Shown here one piece after another: positions 43,613 to 52,193 of a stretch of DNA of 52,224 bases. The position numbers and the translations under genes were made by a program. Where the stretch lies: contig CBETVX010000019.1 of the NCBI GenBank assembly GCA_965539935.1, positions 1 to 52,224 on the forward strand, written 5' to 3'. Within the stretch, counting starts at the first letter, position 1. The number at the start of each line of letters is the position of its first letter. This DNA is from CBETVX01 sp965539935. Its GTDB lineage: Bacteria > Bacillota > Clostridia > Peptostreptococcales > Caminicellaceae. Below the pieces are notes generated by a model. The model was not told where the DNA came from. It searched no databases and saw only the letters and a list, made by a program, of their open reading frames with translations.

Positions 43613-43660
43613 TATAATACCTCCTTATTTATAATACATAATATATTTAAAAGATTACAT

Positions 43661-43740
43661 GGAGTAGTAAGGAGATTTAGTTTAAGTCCCCTGCTATTTT
43701 AGTCAGCGGCTTAAACTAAAGTCCCTTATTTATCTACTCA
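43661..43740 (-). repeat. Long imperfect hairpin between thiolase and maoC genes
   Basis: Nested pairings GAGTAG/CTACTC, TAAGG/CCTTA, TTTAGTTTAAG/CTTAAACTAAA and an inner CC.CTG/CAG.GG fold about 80 bases into one extended stem with small internal loops and a ~10-base apex. No T-run follows on the minus strand, so it is not a typical terminator. It may be an RNA-processing or stability element, or a short mobile palindrome. Confidence 0.65.
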
Positions 43741-43755
43741 TTAAATCTCTACTAA

Positions 43756-44934
43756 CTATCTTTCAACTATCAAAGATGTTCCTTGCCCACCACCTATACA
43801 TAAAGTGGCAAGCCCTGTCTTAGCATCTCTTTTAATCATTTCATATAAAAGTGTTACTAGAATTCTTGCTCCTGAAGCTCCAATTGGATGTCCTAAAGCT
43901 ATGGCTCCACCATTTACATTTACCTTCTCTGTATCTAATCCTAAGTCCTTAACAACAGCTAGGGATTGAGCTGCAAAGGCTTCATTTGCTTCAATAAGGT
44001 CTAAATCTTCTACTGTAAGTCCAGCCTTTTCTAAGGCCTTCTTAGTTGCTGGAACTGGACCATAACCCATGATACTTGGGTCAAGGGCAGCTGAACCGTA
44101 TGCTTTTATAGTTGCCAGGGGCTTAATTCCAAGTTCATCGGCCTTTTCCTTAGACATGATTACAAGCATTGCAGCGCCATCATTAATTCCAGATGCATTT
44201 CCTGCAGTTACTGTACCATCTTTTTTGAATGCTGGTCTAAGCTTACTAAGTTTTTCTATTGTCATGCCATGTTTTGGAAATTCGTCGGTATCAACTACTA
44301 TAGGATCTCCTTTTCTTTGTGGTACTTCAACAGGTACGATTTCATCATTAAATCTACCTTCTTTCTGTGCCTTTTCTGCCTTTAATTGACTTTCAAGGGC
44401 AAATTTATCTTGTTCTTCCCTTGATATGTTCCACTGCTCAGCAATATTTTCAGCTGTTATTCCCATATGGTACTCATTGAAGGCATCCATTAGTCCGTCA
44501 TTAATCATTGAGTCCACAATCTTAGCATCGCCCATTCTATGTCCCCATCTTGCCTTAGGCAGGACATATGGAGCATTACTCATGCTTTCAGTTCCTCCTG
44601 CTAATACCACATCTGCATCTCCAAGCATAATGAACTGTGCAGCCATACTTACAGTTCTAAGTCCAGAACCACAAAGTTTATTAATTGCTATAGCTGGAGT
44701 TTCTACAGGAATCCCTGCTTTAATAGCAACTTGTCTTGCAACATTTTGTCCTAACCCTGCTGAAAGGATATTTCCGATTAACACTTCATCTATATCTTTT
44801 GGTTTTATTCCCGCCCTTTTAATAGCCTCTTTAGCTGCAACAGCTCCTAAATCAACTGCCGATACCTTTGAAAGAGAACCATTAAAATTTCCTATTGGTG
44901 TTCTTGCTGCACTAGCAATAACTACTTCTCTCAT
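43756..44934 (-). CDS. thlA: Acetyl-CoA acetyltransferase (thiolase)
   Basis: A 392-residue biosynthetic-type thiolase: 2 acetyl-CoA to acetoacetyl-CoA and back. Nucleophile C88 is in INKLCGSGL; the other catalytic residues are in GGAIALGHPIGASGAR (His) and LCIGGGQG (Cys), near 348 and 378. The full length and all motifs are intact. A GGAGGT site precedes the ATG at 44934. It follows the SDR gene by 54 bases in the same operon. Confidence 0.96.
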   Translation of the reverse strand: MREVVIASAARTPIGNFNGSLSKVSAVDLGAVAAKEAIKRAGIKPKDIDEVLIGNILSAGLGQNVARQVAIKAGIPVETPAIAINKLCGSGLRTVSMAAQFIMLGDADVVLAGGTESMSNAPYVLPKARWGHRMGDAKIVDSMINDGLMDAFNEYHMGITAENIAEQWNISREEQDKFALESQLKAEKAQKEGRFNDEIVPVEVPQRKGDPIVVDTDEFPKHGMTIEKLSKLRPAFKKDGTVTAGNASGINDGAAMLVIMSKEKADELGIKPLATIKAYGSAALDPSIMGYGPVPATKKALEKAGLTVEDLDLIEANEAFAAQSLAVVKDLGLDTEKVNVNGGAIALGHPIGASGARILVTLLYEMIKRDAKTGLATLCIGGGQGTSLIVER

Positions 44935-44988
44935 TATGCAACCTCCTACTTAAATTTTTATCCTTTATTGTTAACAAGTTTTTTAATA

Positions 44989-45729
44989 TTATAATACTAC
45001 TCCGCCGTCAACACTTAATACTGTTCCAGTAACAAACCTCGCTTCATCTGATGCTAAATATAGATAAGCATTAGCTATATCATCTGGATATCCTAACATT
45101 CCTAAAGGTGATTTTTTCTTCATCATATCAAGAACTTTTTCTGGCATTTTTTCAGTCATAGGAGTTACAATAAAGCCTGGTGCCACTGCATTAACTCTAA
45201 CACCTTTTCTTCCTAACTCTTTAGCCCATGACTTAGTCATACCTATTACGCCCCACTTAGTGGCAGCATAATTTGTTTGCCCAAAGTTTCCATAAACACC
45301 TACAACTGATGATGCATTTAATATAACTCCACTGCCTTGCTCTGCCATTACTTTAGCAGCTGCTTGACCACAATTGAATACTCCTTTTAAATTAACTGCT
45401 ATAACCTTATCCCATTGTTCTTCTGTCATTTTTGTTAGTTTCGCATCTGCTGTAATACCTGCATTGTTTACAATAATATCTAGTTTGCCAAATTTCTCTA
45501 CTGTATCTGCTATCATCTTATCAACTTGTTCTCTATCTACAACATTTACCATCATTGCTACCGCTTCTCCACCAGCAGCTTTAATTTCTTCAACAACTGA
45601 ATTTACATCATTTTCATTTATGTCAGATACAACTACCTTGGCACCTTCTTGTGCGAATCTCTTTGCTGTTTCTGCACCTATCCCTCTTCCTGCACCAGTA
45701 ACTATTGCTACTTTATCCTTTAATCTCAT
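44989..45729 (-). CDS. SDR-family reductase, FabG/PhaB-like (probable acetoacetyl-CoA reductase)
   Basis: A 246-residue short-chain dehydrogenase: cofactor motif TGAGRGIG (11-18), NNAG near 88-91, catalytic S140/S141, Y154 and K158 (YAATK). An Asp at the end of strand 2 (D36 in VVVSDIN) suggests NADH rather than NADPH. Next to thiolase and a PhaJ-type hydratase, with no fatty-acid synthesis genes around, it is best read as an (R)-3-hydroxybutyryl-CoA dehydrogenase rather than FabG; this is inference. The ATG at 45729 follows GAGGAGGT; a start at 45789 has no ribosome site. First gene of the operon. Confidence 0.92.
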   Translation of the reverse strand: MRLKDKVAIVTGAGRGIGAETAKRFAQEGAKVVVSDINENDVNSVVEEIKAAGGEAVAMMVNVVDREQVDKMIADTVEKFGKLDIIVNNAGITADAKLTKMTEEQWDKVIAVNLKGVFNCGQAAAKVMAEQGSGVILNASSVVGVYGNFGQTNYAATKWGVIGMTKSWAKELGRKGVRVNAVAPGFIVTPMTEKMPEKVLDMMKKKSPLGMLGYPDDIANAYLYLASDEARFVTGTVLSVDGGVVL

Positions 45730-46082
45730 TATACATACCTCCTCAAGTATTCTTTTATTCATATTGCTTAATATTATTGCAATCTTCATGCCAAAATATT
45801 AAGATTGTTATTTTATTATGAGTATCATCAATTGCCATTTTTTTATTATTATTCATTCGCTTTATAAAACATTGCCGTTGCAATCCTTTTCCTCATTTAA
45901 ATTCTAAGATTTAACTCTATAAAATATTAGGAATTTTATTGTAATAATTTTCGACTTTAAAATATTTTGAGGATTCATGCTTGATTTTTGTAAACTTTTT
46001 AAACACTATTATTTCTTTTGCTAAATATTAAATAGTTTGATAAGTTGTTCAATTTATTTACATGTTTATATTTTTCTAATAT
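45730..46082. other. Intergenic region upstream of the SDR-thiolase-etf operon
   Basis: About 350 AT-rich bases without a gene. It should hold the operon promoter. TTGAAC and TAATAT are 16 bases apart on the minus strand near 46030-46055, a weak sigma-A candidate. I found no GG-N10-GC sigma-54 element on the minus strand here. A short ATTGC/GCAAT repeat lies near 45870. Confidence 0.5.
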
Positions 46083-46949
46083 TTAAAGGCTTCTTAATCT
46101 TTCATCCCTATAGTACCCTCCTTTCAAAGCATTATTTATGGTATTTAGTAGCTTTTCTTTGTCTTGAGAAAGGACTCCACTTAAAGGAACATAATTAGAT
46201 GCGTGATTTGACCTAAATACTGTATTATTAATTTTTATATTCTCTATAAATATTTTAATTTCCTTCAAAATTTCTTCAGGTGTCAATAATTTAAATCTAT
46301 TATTTTTATAGTCTTCATACATTTTAGTACCATTTTCAAGCATAAGGGTTAAAAGACCAATATAATCTGGATTAATCTTATTGATTACCTTAGCTGACTC
46401 TATTGCATGTTTTGATATATATTCTTTTCCTCCCAATCCTGAGATTAGAGTCACTGATAACTTAATACCTGCTTTCTTAACTTTTATGCCAGCTTCTACA
46501 ATTTCTCTACTATTTACTCCTTTTTTTATAGAATCTAAAATATCATCACTTCCAGATTCTATACCCATATACATCATTTTGAGCCCGTATTTTTTCAGCT
46601 CCATTAGTTCCTTTAATGATTTATTATTGATATTCCTTGGGGTTGCATAAATACTTATCCTTTGGCATTCAGGGAATTTTTCGTTAATATAATCAATTAT
46701 ATATTTTAATTTCTCTGTTTTAAGAACTAAAGCATCTCCATCTGCTAAAAATACCCTTTCTATATTAGTATACATTTTCCTAGCCATATCAATATCTTCA
46801 AGTATTTCTTTCATTGGTCTTATGCGAAAATCTTTATCTTTGTACATACTACAAAATGTACATTTATTATGGGAACATCCAATAGTAACTTGTATAATTA
46901 AACTCCTTGCTTCACTTGGAGGTCTATACACAGTGCCTTCATATCTCAT
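46083..46949 (-). CDS. Radical SAM protein of unknown function
   Basis: A 288-residue radical SAM enzyme. The cluster motif GCSHNKCTFC has spacing C-x4-C-x2-C (C25, C30, C33) instead of C-x3-C-x2-C, a variant I recall in this COG1032-like clostridial family. Further marks are RVFLADGDAL (SAM-binding) and MYMGIESGSDDIL. The substrate is unknown and the neighbours give no pathway. GAAGGAGAGAG precedes the ATG. Confidence 0.9.
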   Translation of the reverse strand: MRYEGTVYRPPSEARSLIIQVTIGCSHNKCTFCSMYKDKDFRIRPMKEILEDIDMARKMYTNIERVFLADGDALVLKTEKLKYIIDYINEKFPECQRISIYATPRNINNKSLKELMELKKYGLKMMYMGIESGSDDILDSIKKGVNSREIVEAGIKVKKAGIKLSVTLISGLGGKEYISKHAIESAKVINKINPDYIGLLTLMLENGTKMYEDYKNNRFKLLTPEEILKEIKIFIENIKINNTVFRSNHASNYVPLSGVLSQDKEKLLNTINNALKGGYYRDERLRSL

Positions 46950-47056
46950 TTATATACTCTCTCCTTCTAATCCTATTTTCTCAATTTTATAATATACTTT
47001 TAAATTATTCTTAGCAAATATATAACAATTTTCTATTAATCAATATACTTAAAATA

Positions 47057-47090
47057 AAAACCCCTTTGAACTAGAGTTCAAAGGGGTTTT
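47057..47090 (-). terminator. Terminator after the RND efflux operon
   Basis: A 15-bp perfect stem built on AAAACCCCTTTGAAC with loop TAGA and T-runs on both exits, about 80 bases past the permease stop. Symmetric, so it may also act on plus-strand transcripts. Confidence 0.9.
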
Positions 47091-47169
47091 AAATTCATAT
47101 TTCATAGAGTATATGGATAATCACATATCATCATAAATCGTAGAACTTTCTTTCTAAAAGTTATTATAT

Positions 47170-50100
47170 TTACATTTCAGTAACCTTTTTTCTTCCTTTA
47201 AATTTTAGGATGTTTATTTCTATAAGACTATAAATAACTGGTATTACAACCATAGTTAAGAATGTTGAAACTAGTAACCCCGACATCAATGATACAGCCA
47301 TGGGAGCAAACAAGCTACTTCCAGATATGGCAAGTGGAAATAACCCTATTATAGTCGTTGCAGCACCTAAAATAATTGCATTAAATCTCTTATCTACTGC
47401 ATCGATACAAGCTTCATCAATTTCATAACCTTCTTTTCTAGCATCATTTATATATTCTATGAGAAGTATTCCATTTTTAACCACAAGTCCAATCAAGGCA
47501 ATAATTCCTAAAAACCCTGTAAATGACAATGGTTGATTAAAGATGTATAGTCCCAATATAGAACCTATTAATGATAGTGGTATAGTTATCAATATAACTA
47601 CGGGCTGCATAAATGAATTAAATTGAATTACCAGTATAACATATATTAAGAATATGGCAAATACAGCCAATAATCCGACTATGCCAAAGTTTTCATCTAT
47701 AACTTCTCTCTCTCCATCAAAATCTATTTTTATGCCAGTTGTATCAATTTCAGAAAGCTTACTTTCAAGGACATTTTCTATATAAACTGGGTCTGCTGAA
47801 GGAAGAACATCGGATTCCACTGTAATAGTTTGCTTTCTGTCATATCTATTAATAGAATCAAGTTTAGAATTTAACCCTATGTCAGCAAATTGTTTCAAAG
47901 GTATTTTATTATCTGTTATTGAAGATTTTATCTCAAGGTTTTCTAGTTCATTAATACTTTGTATATTGCTCTTTAGAAGTATGTTGTATTCATTTCCATT
48001 TCTTCTAAATACCGATGGACTAGAACCATAAAGGGCTATATTAATCTGTCTTTGTATATCATACTTAGTTATACCAAAATTCATTGCTTTGTCTTCGTCT
48101 ACCTTTACTTCATACTCGTATGTTCTATCCTTCATATCATCCCTTACGTTTGTAGTACCTACAATATTTCTTAAGTTTTCTTTAATTTCTTCAGATACTT
48201 CTATCAGTCTATCTATGTTATCACCGGATACTCTAACTACTACCTTTGCACCGGGCATAGCCAATTGAAGAAGATTTACTGTGCATTTTCCTCCAGAAAT
48301 ATTCTCATCTAATTTTTCTTGTATATACTCAGCAAATTCTTCATTAGTTTTAAATCTCCTATCATCACCTTCTCCAAGATCAAACTTTATTACCATTTGA
48401 GCATAATCTTGGGATGGCATTGCAGGAGGAACTGTTACATAAAATTTGGGGATTCCATCACCTACAGAAACTGTGTAGCTAGTTATTTCCTTTTCATTAG
48501 TTAGTAACTTAACAACCTCATCAGAAAGTCTTTCTGTGGCATCCATATCTCCAGAGACTTCAGTTTCCATCTCTATGTAAAATACATCCTTATCAGCATA
48601 TGGGAAGAACTCTGATGGTAACATTGGCATTACAATTTTTATTACTAATGCTAAAACTATAAATATACTTATTGTAGTAGTTAATTTCTTTTTGAGCCCT
48701 AATCTTAAGGCCTTTTTAAAAAATCCTCTTACTATACTTTCTTTCTTTTTATTATTTTTACTTATTCTAAAGAATACAGCTGCCATTGCTGGTGTTATAA
48801 ACATTGCCACCACATATGCAGCAATTATTGATATAATTAACACCTGGGGTATTGCCTTTAAAAAGTCTCCTGCAGCTCCTGGGATACCTAGCAGTGGTGA
48901 AAATGCTGCAATTGTTGTTAAAGTTGCTGTGAAAATTGGTACAGCAGAGGTACTAGTTCCCTTAAAGGCTGCCTCCAGCTTTTCTTCTCCATTATCCATT
49001 CTTACTTGAATTGTGTCACTTATTACTATTGCATTATCCACCAATACACCTAATGCTATAATTAAGGCAGTTAATGAGATTTGATGTATATATATTCCCA
49101 TCAAATACATGACTCCAAAGGTCATTAGTATAGAAAGGGGTATGGCAGTAGAAACTACTATAGCATTTCTAAGGCCCATACCTAAAAATACTACTATTAT
49201 AACCAAGATTATTCCTTCAAGTAGATTTTTCATAAAATCATTTACCGATTTGCTTACATCATCCGGTTGATAAATAACTTCTTCAACTACTAAATCCTCA
49301 GGAAGTGTAGATTTCACCTCATCAAGGGCATTTCTAACTTCTTTACCAACTAAAACAATATTTTTACTTTTTTTGAAATATCCTGTTAATAATACTGCAT
49401 TTTTACTATTTTGCTTATATTTTTCTACCCCTTCTTCAAGACCCATATATACATCTGCTATATCAGATAATCTTGTAACTACTCCTGTTTCAGGGGATAC
49501 TGCTATAATAGTGTTTTTAATATCAGTGATAGAGGTATATATACCAGGAGTCTTAACCTTTATCTTACCGTTTTCTGTTTCTATATCTCCAGAAGGAATT
49601 TCAAAGTTTTGAGCCATTAATATGGAATATAGATCTTCAAGGGATAAACTCAGTTGATTTAATCTATTAATATCTACATCAACCTTTACTTCCTTATCCA
49701 GCTCACCTTCTATATCAAATCTTGATATCCCATCTATATCCGATAGTTTATCTTTAAATTGCTCCCCAAATGAAGCCAATTGTTCATAGGTATAATTTTC
49801 TCCCGATAGACTTATGATAATACCTGCCGTTTCTACTAAATCGGTATTAACTATACTTTCTGTTACTCCATCTGGTAACTCACTACTAGCATCAGCCACT
49901 GCATTTCTAACGTCTTGCATGGCCTTATCTGTATCTGTTCCATTTTCAAATGCTACAAATACAATAGAAAGACTGTCTTTAGATACTGATTTAGCATAAT
50001 CATATCCATCTATCTCATATATCTCATCTTCTATTTTTTTTGATACTAGATCATTTATATCCTTTGCCGATGCTCCTGGATATGTTGTAACTATCATAGC

Positions 50101-50235
50101 CATAGGTGCAGCTACATCGGGACTCTCCTGTCTAGGTAAAATATAGTAAGAGTATGCCCCTAATAATGCAATTATTACTGCTAAGAAAATTGTAACTCTT
50201 CTTTCATCTATTAATGCCTTTATTAATCTATTCAT
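47170..50235 (-). CDS. RND-family efflux permease (AcrB/MdtB-like)
   Basis: A 1021-residue, 12-segment proton-driven exporter with two large extracytoplasmic loops, full length for HAE-type pumps. The proton-relay Asp is in LGVLVDNAIVISD (near 397; AcrB has Asp-Asp, here Asp-Asn), and the partner Lys is in GLVVKNGILLIEY (near 916). It starts 12 bases after the adaptor gene, which it works with. No outer-membrane factor is encoded, as expected for a monoderm cell. The substrate is unknown; probably drugs, detergents or bile-type compounds. Confidence 0.95.
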   Translation of the reverse strand: MNRLIKALIDERRVTIFLAVIIALLGAYSYYILPRQESPDVAAPMAMIVTTYPGASAKDINDLVSKKIEDEIYEIDGYDYAKSVSKDSLSIVFVAFENGTDTDKAMQDVRNAVADASSELPDGVTESIVNTDLVETAGIIISLSGENYTYEQLASFGEQFKDKLSDIDGISRFDIEGELDKEVKVDVDINRLNQLSLSLEDLYSILMAQNFEIPSGDIETENGKIKVKTPGIYTSITDIKNTIIAVSPETGVVTRLSDIADVYMGLEEGVEKYKQNSKNAVLLTGYFKKSKNIVLVGKEVRNALDEVKSTLPEDLVVEEVIYQPDDVSKSVNDFMKNLLEGIILVIIVVFLGMGLRNAIVVSTAIPLSILMTFGVMYLMGIYIHQISLTALIIALGVLVDNAIVISDTIQVRMDNGEEKLEAAFKGTSTSAVPIFTATLTTIAAFSPLLGIPGAAGDFLKAIPQVLIISIIAAYVVAMFITPAMAAVFFRISKNNKKKESIVRGFFKKALRLGLKKKLTTTISIFIVLALVIKIVMPMLPSEFFPYADKDVFYIEMETEVSGDMDATERLSDEVVKLLTNEKEITSYTVSVGDGIPKFYVTVPPAMPSQDYAQMVIKFDLGEGDDRRFKTNEEFAEYIQEKLDENISGGKCTVNLLQLAMPGAKVVVRVSGDNIDRLIEVSEEIKENLRNIVGTTNVRDDMKDRTYEYEVKVDEDKAMNFGITKYDIQRQINIALYGSSPSVFRRNGNEYNILLKSNIQSINELENLEIKSSITDNKIPLKQFADIGLNSKLDSINRYDRKQTITVESDVLPSADPVYIENVLESKLSEIDTTGIKIDFDGEREVIDENFGIVGLLAVFAIFLIYVILVIQFNSFMQPVVILITIPLSLIGSILGLYIFNQPLSFTGFLGIIALIGLVVKNGILLIEYINDARKEGYEIDEACIDAVDKRFNAIILGAATTIIGLFPLAISGSSLFAPMAVSLMSGLLVSTFLTMVVIPVIYSLIEINILKFKGRKKVTEM

Positions 50236-50247
50236 TCAATGACCCTC

Positions 50248-51330
50248 CTACTCCTTAATATTAACTTTAGAGCCATCGCTTAAGTTTTTCATTCCACTTA
50301 CCACAAGAAGTTCCCCGGGATCTATGCCTTCTACCATGACTTTATCCTCATAAATTTTACTAAGTTCTACTGTCCTTTTAAAAGCTCTATCATCCTTTAC
50401 AATATATACGTAGTCCACTCCATTGGACATGATACTTGAAATAGGTATCCATATACCCTTTTCTTGGCCTATGTTAAAATCTACCTTAGCTATAGATCCT
50501 AATCTAAAGTTTTTATCTTCAATTGCAACCTCTGCATTGTATGTTCTAGTAGTTTCATCTGGAGCTTCAGCTATATTTGTTATCCTTCCCTTAGCCTTTT
50601 CCCCTTCAACATCAATAACAGCCTCTGTTCCCAAATCTATTTTACTTAAATCTTTTTGGGCTATTCCTACATTTACTATTTGGGTATTACTTCTCACTAC
50701 TACAACTGGATATCCTTGAGGTACTAATTCCCTTTCTTCATACATTGTATCTACAATAATTCCATCTTGAGTAGCATAGATAGTCGCATCTTCTACTAAA
50801 CTTAATTTATATTCATAGTCAACTTTAGCAGCTTCATACTGCTCCTTAGCCTGCTCGTATGTAGACTCTGATATGTTGAGTTTAAGCTTTATTTGATCAT
50901 ATTGATCCTTTGAAACACTTCCTTGATTATATAGTTCCTCCATCTTTTTAAATAAATCTTCATCATAATTCAAAGAATCCTCTGCTTTTTTTATATTTAA
51001 TTCAGCAGTCTCTAAAGTAGATTTAGCAGCAGATACTTGAAAGTTTAAATCCTGCATATCTAAGCTAGCTAATTTATCTCCTTTTTTTACTTTATCTCCC
51101 TTTTCCACAAAAACTTTTCCTAGTTTTCCACTAGTTTTGAAACTGTACTTAACCATTTCTTCAGAATTAACTGTTCCAATATAATTCAAGGTAACTGGAT
51201 TTTCCCCTTCTTGAATCTCTATAACTTCCACCGCTCTTTCCCTTTCAACTATTTTTTCCTCTGCCTTTGAGCATGCTGCTAATTGAAATGTCATTGCTAA
51301 AATTAATAAGAACAATATGCTTTTTTTCAT
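50248..51330 (-). CDS. RND efflux adaptor (membrane fusion protein) lipoprotein
   Basis: A 360-residue adaptor with an N-terminal lipoprotein signal ending in LAAC, a lipoyl-like half-motif (GKLGKVFVEKGDKVKKGDKL), a coiled-coil hairpin (about 95-165), the second lipoyl half (ATIYATQDGIIVDTMYEE) and beta-barrel and proximal domains. It links the RND pump to the cell surface. GAAAGGAAAGGTG precedes the ATG. The promoter region contains the TetR operator at 51381-51398. Confidence 0.94.
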   Translation of the reverse strand: MKKSILFLLILAMTFQLAACSKAEEKIVERERAVEVIEIQEGENPVTLNYIGTVNSEEMVKYSFKTSGKLGKVFVEKGDKVKKGDKLASLDMQDLNFQVSAAKSTLETAELNIKKAEDSLNYDEDLFKKMEELYNQGSVSKDQYDQIKLKLNISESTYEQAKEQYEAAKVDYEYKLSLVEDATIYATQDGIIVDTMYEERELVPQGYPVVVVRSNTQIVNVGIAQKDLSKIDLGTEAVIDVEGEKAKGRITNIAEAPDETTRTYNAEVAIEDKNFRLGSIAKVDFNIGQEKGIWIPISSIMSNGVDYVYIVKDDRAFKRTVELSKIYEDKVMVEGIDPGELLVVSGMKNLSDGSKVNIKE

Positions 51331-51380
51331 TTCTTACACCTTTCCTTTCATGAATTGATTGAAAATTCTATATATTAATG

Positions 51381-51398
51381 AATGAAATTTTATTCATT
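51381..51398. promoter_or_regulatory. TetR-type operator before the efflux operon
   Basis: AATGAA-N6-TTCATT, lying inside a longer 10-bp inverted repeat (51374-51401), about 50 bases before the adaptor start and just downstream of a TATAAT-like -10. The same motif with the same spacing lies at the tetR promoter. Confidence 0.7.
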
Positions 51399-51428
51399 AA
51401 TGCTTTTAAATTATATGTCTTTTAAGGT

Positions 51429-52007
51429 TTATCTTAGTGCATTTAAACACATTTCAGCTATCCTTTTAGCTTTTTCTTCACTAAATTTTTCTTTATCATT
51501 TAAATTAATAGATATATAACTAAAGGGTATAGTTAATATTATTAACTTTATATCTGCTTCAGTAGTTTTAGAACTAAATTCTTTATTTTCTAATCCCTGA
51601 TTTAAAACAACTCTTACTAATTCATTTATTTCTTTATCATTGTCTCGTCTCTTTTTTATTTCGTAATTTTGATCAAATACCAGGGTATGAAAAAATTTAG
51701 CTAATACAGGATCATCCATTGCTACTTTAAACAGCACAGTTACAAAACTATAAAAGATTTCTTCAACGGTTTTCACCTTATCTAGCATCTTTATAAATAA
51801 GTTTTTAAATAGCTTAGAATTTGATTCTACAAGTTCCTCTATCAGATCATCTTTACCATTATAATGGCGATACAGATATCCATTAGAAACTCCTGCTTCT
51901 TTAGCAATATTACTTATAGATACTCCATTATATCCACATTTAGCTACTAATTCCATAGTAGCTCTTTTTATCCTCTCTAATTTTTTTGGATCTGTTATCC
52001 TAGCCAT
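51429..52007 (-). CDS. TetR/AcrR-family regulator of the efflux operon
   Basis: A 192-residue repressor. The N-terminal HTH is typical (VAKCGYNGVSISNIAKEAGV, then SNGYLYRHYNGKDDLIEELV, about 18-57); the C-terminal ligand domain is variable. It is encoded directly upstream of the adaptor and pump genes on the same strand, and identical operator motifs flank it, so it probably represses both itself and the pump and is released by pump substrates. AAAGGTGG precedes the ATG. Confidence 0.93.
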   Translation of the reverse strand: MARITDPKKLERIKRATMELVAKCGYNGVSISNIAKEAGVSNGYLYRHYNGKDDLIEELVESNSKLFKNLFIKMLDKVKTVEEIFYSFVTVLFKVAMDDPVLAKFFHTLVFDQNYEIKKRRDNDKEINELVRVVLNQGLENKEFSSKTTEADIKLIILTIPFSYISINLNDKEKFSEEKAKRIAEMCLNALR

Positions 52008-52025
52008 TTTATTCCACCTTTTTTA

Positions 52026-52043
52026 AATGAACATTTATTCATT
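52026..52043. promoter_or_regulatory. TetR-type operator before tetR
   Basis: AATGAA-N6-TTCATT, the second copy of the motif at 51381-51398, located immediately downstream of the tetR -10 and about 20 bases before the start codon. Confidence 0.7.
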
Positions 52044-52046
52044 AAT

Positions 52047-52076
52047 ACTATATAATATTATAGCTTATTCTGTCAA
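52047..52076 (-). promoter_or_regulatory. Sigma-A promoter of tetR
   Basis: On the minus strand TTGACA (52071-52076) and TATAGT (52047-52052) are 18 bases apart; the operator follows directly. Confidence 0.7.
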
Positions 52077-52153
52077 CTGTATTTAGTTATAATTTATTTA
52101 AATCTCATTATATTATTGTTAACCTTATTAACTTATTTTTTGCAATAAAAAAA

Positions 52154-52180
52154 CCCTTGAAGATTTTTCATCTTCAAAGG
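52154..52180 (-). terminator. Terminator of the rRNA operon
   Basis: A near-perfect stem (CCTTTGAAGAT with ATCTTCAAGG on the minus strand) and a 5-base loop, then seven T's. It lies about 13 bases beyond the 5S rRNA 3' end. Confidence 0.85.
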
Positions 52181-52193
52181 CTTTTATATAAAC

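Noticed and set aside
44426..44953. A 175-codon plus-strand open frame opposite the thiolase gene
   Set aside because: Antisense shadow of a well-supported gene; no recognisable domain and no ribosome site.
45730..46082. Sigma-54 promoter for the SDR-thiolase-etf operon
   Set aside because: The best candidate (near 45880-45895) has GG and GC nine, not ten, bases apart and poor flanks.
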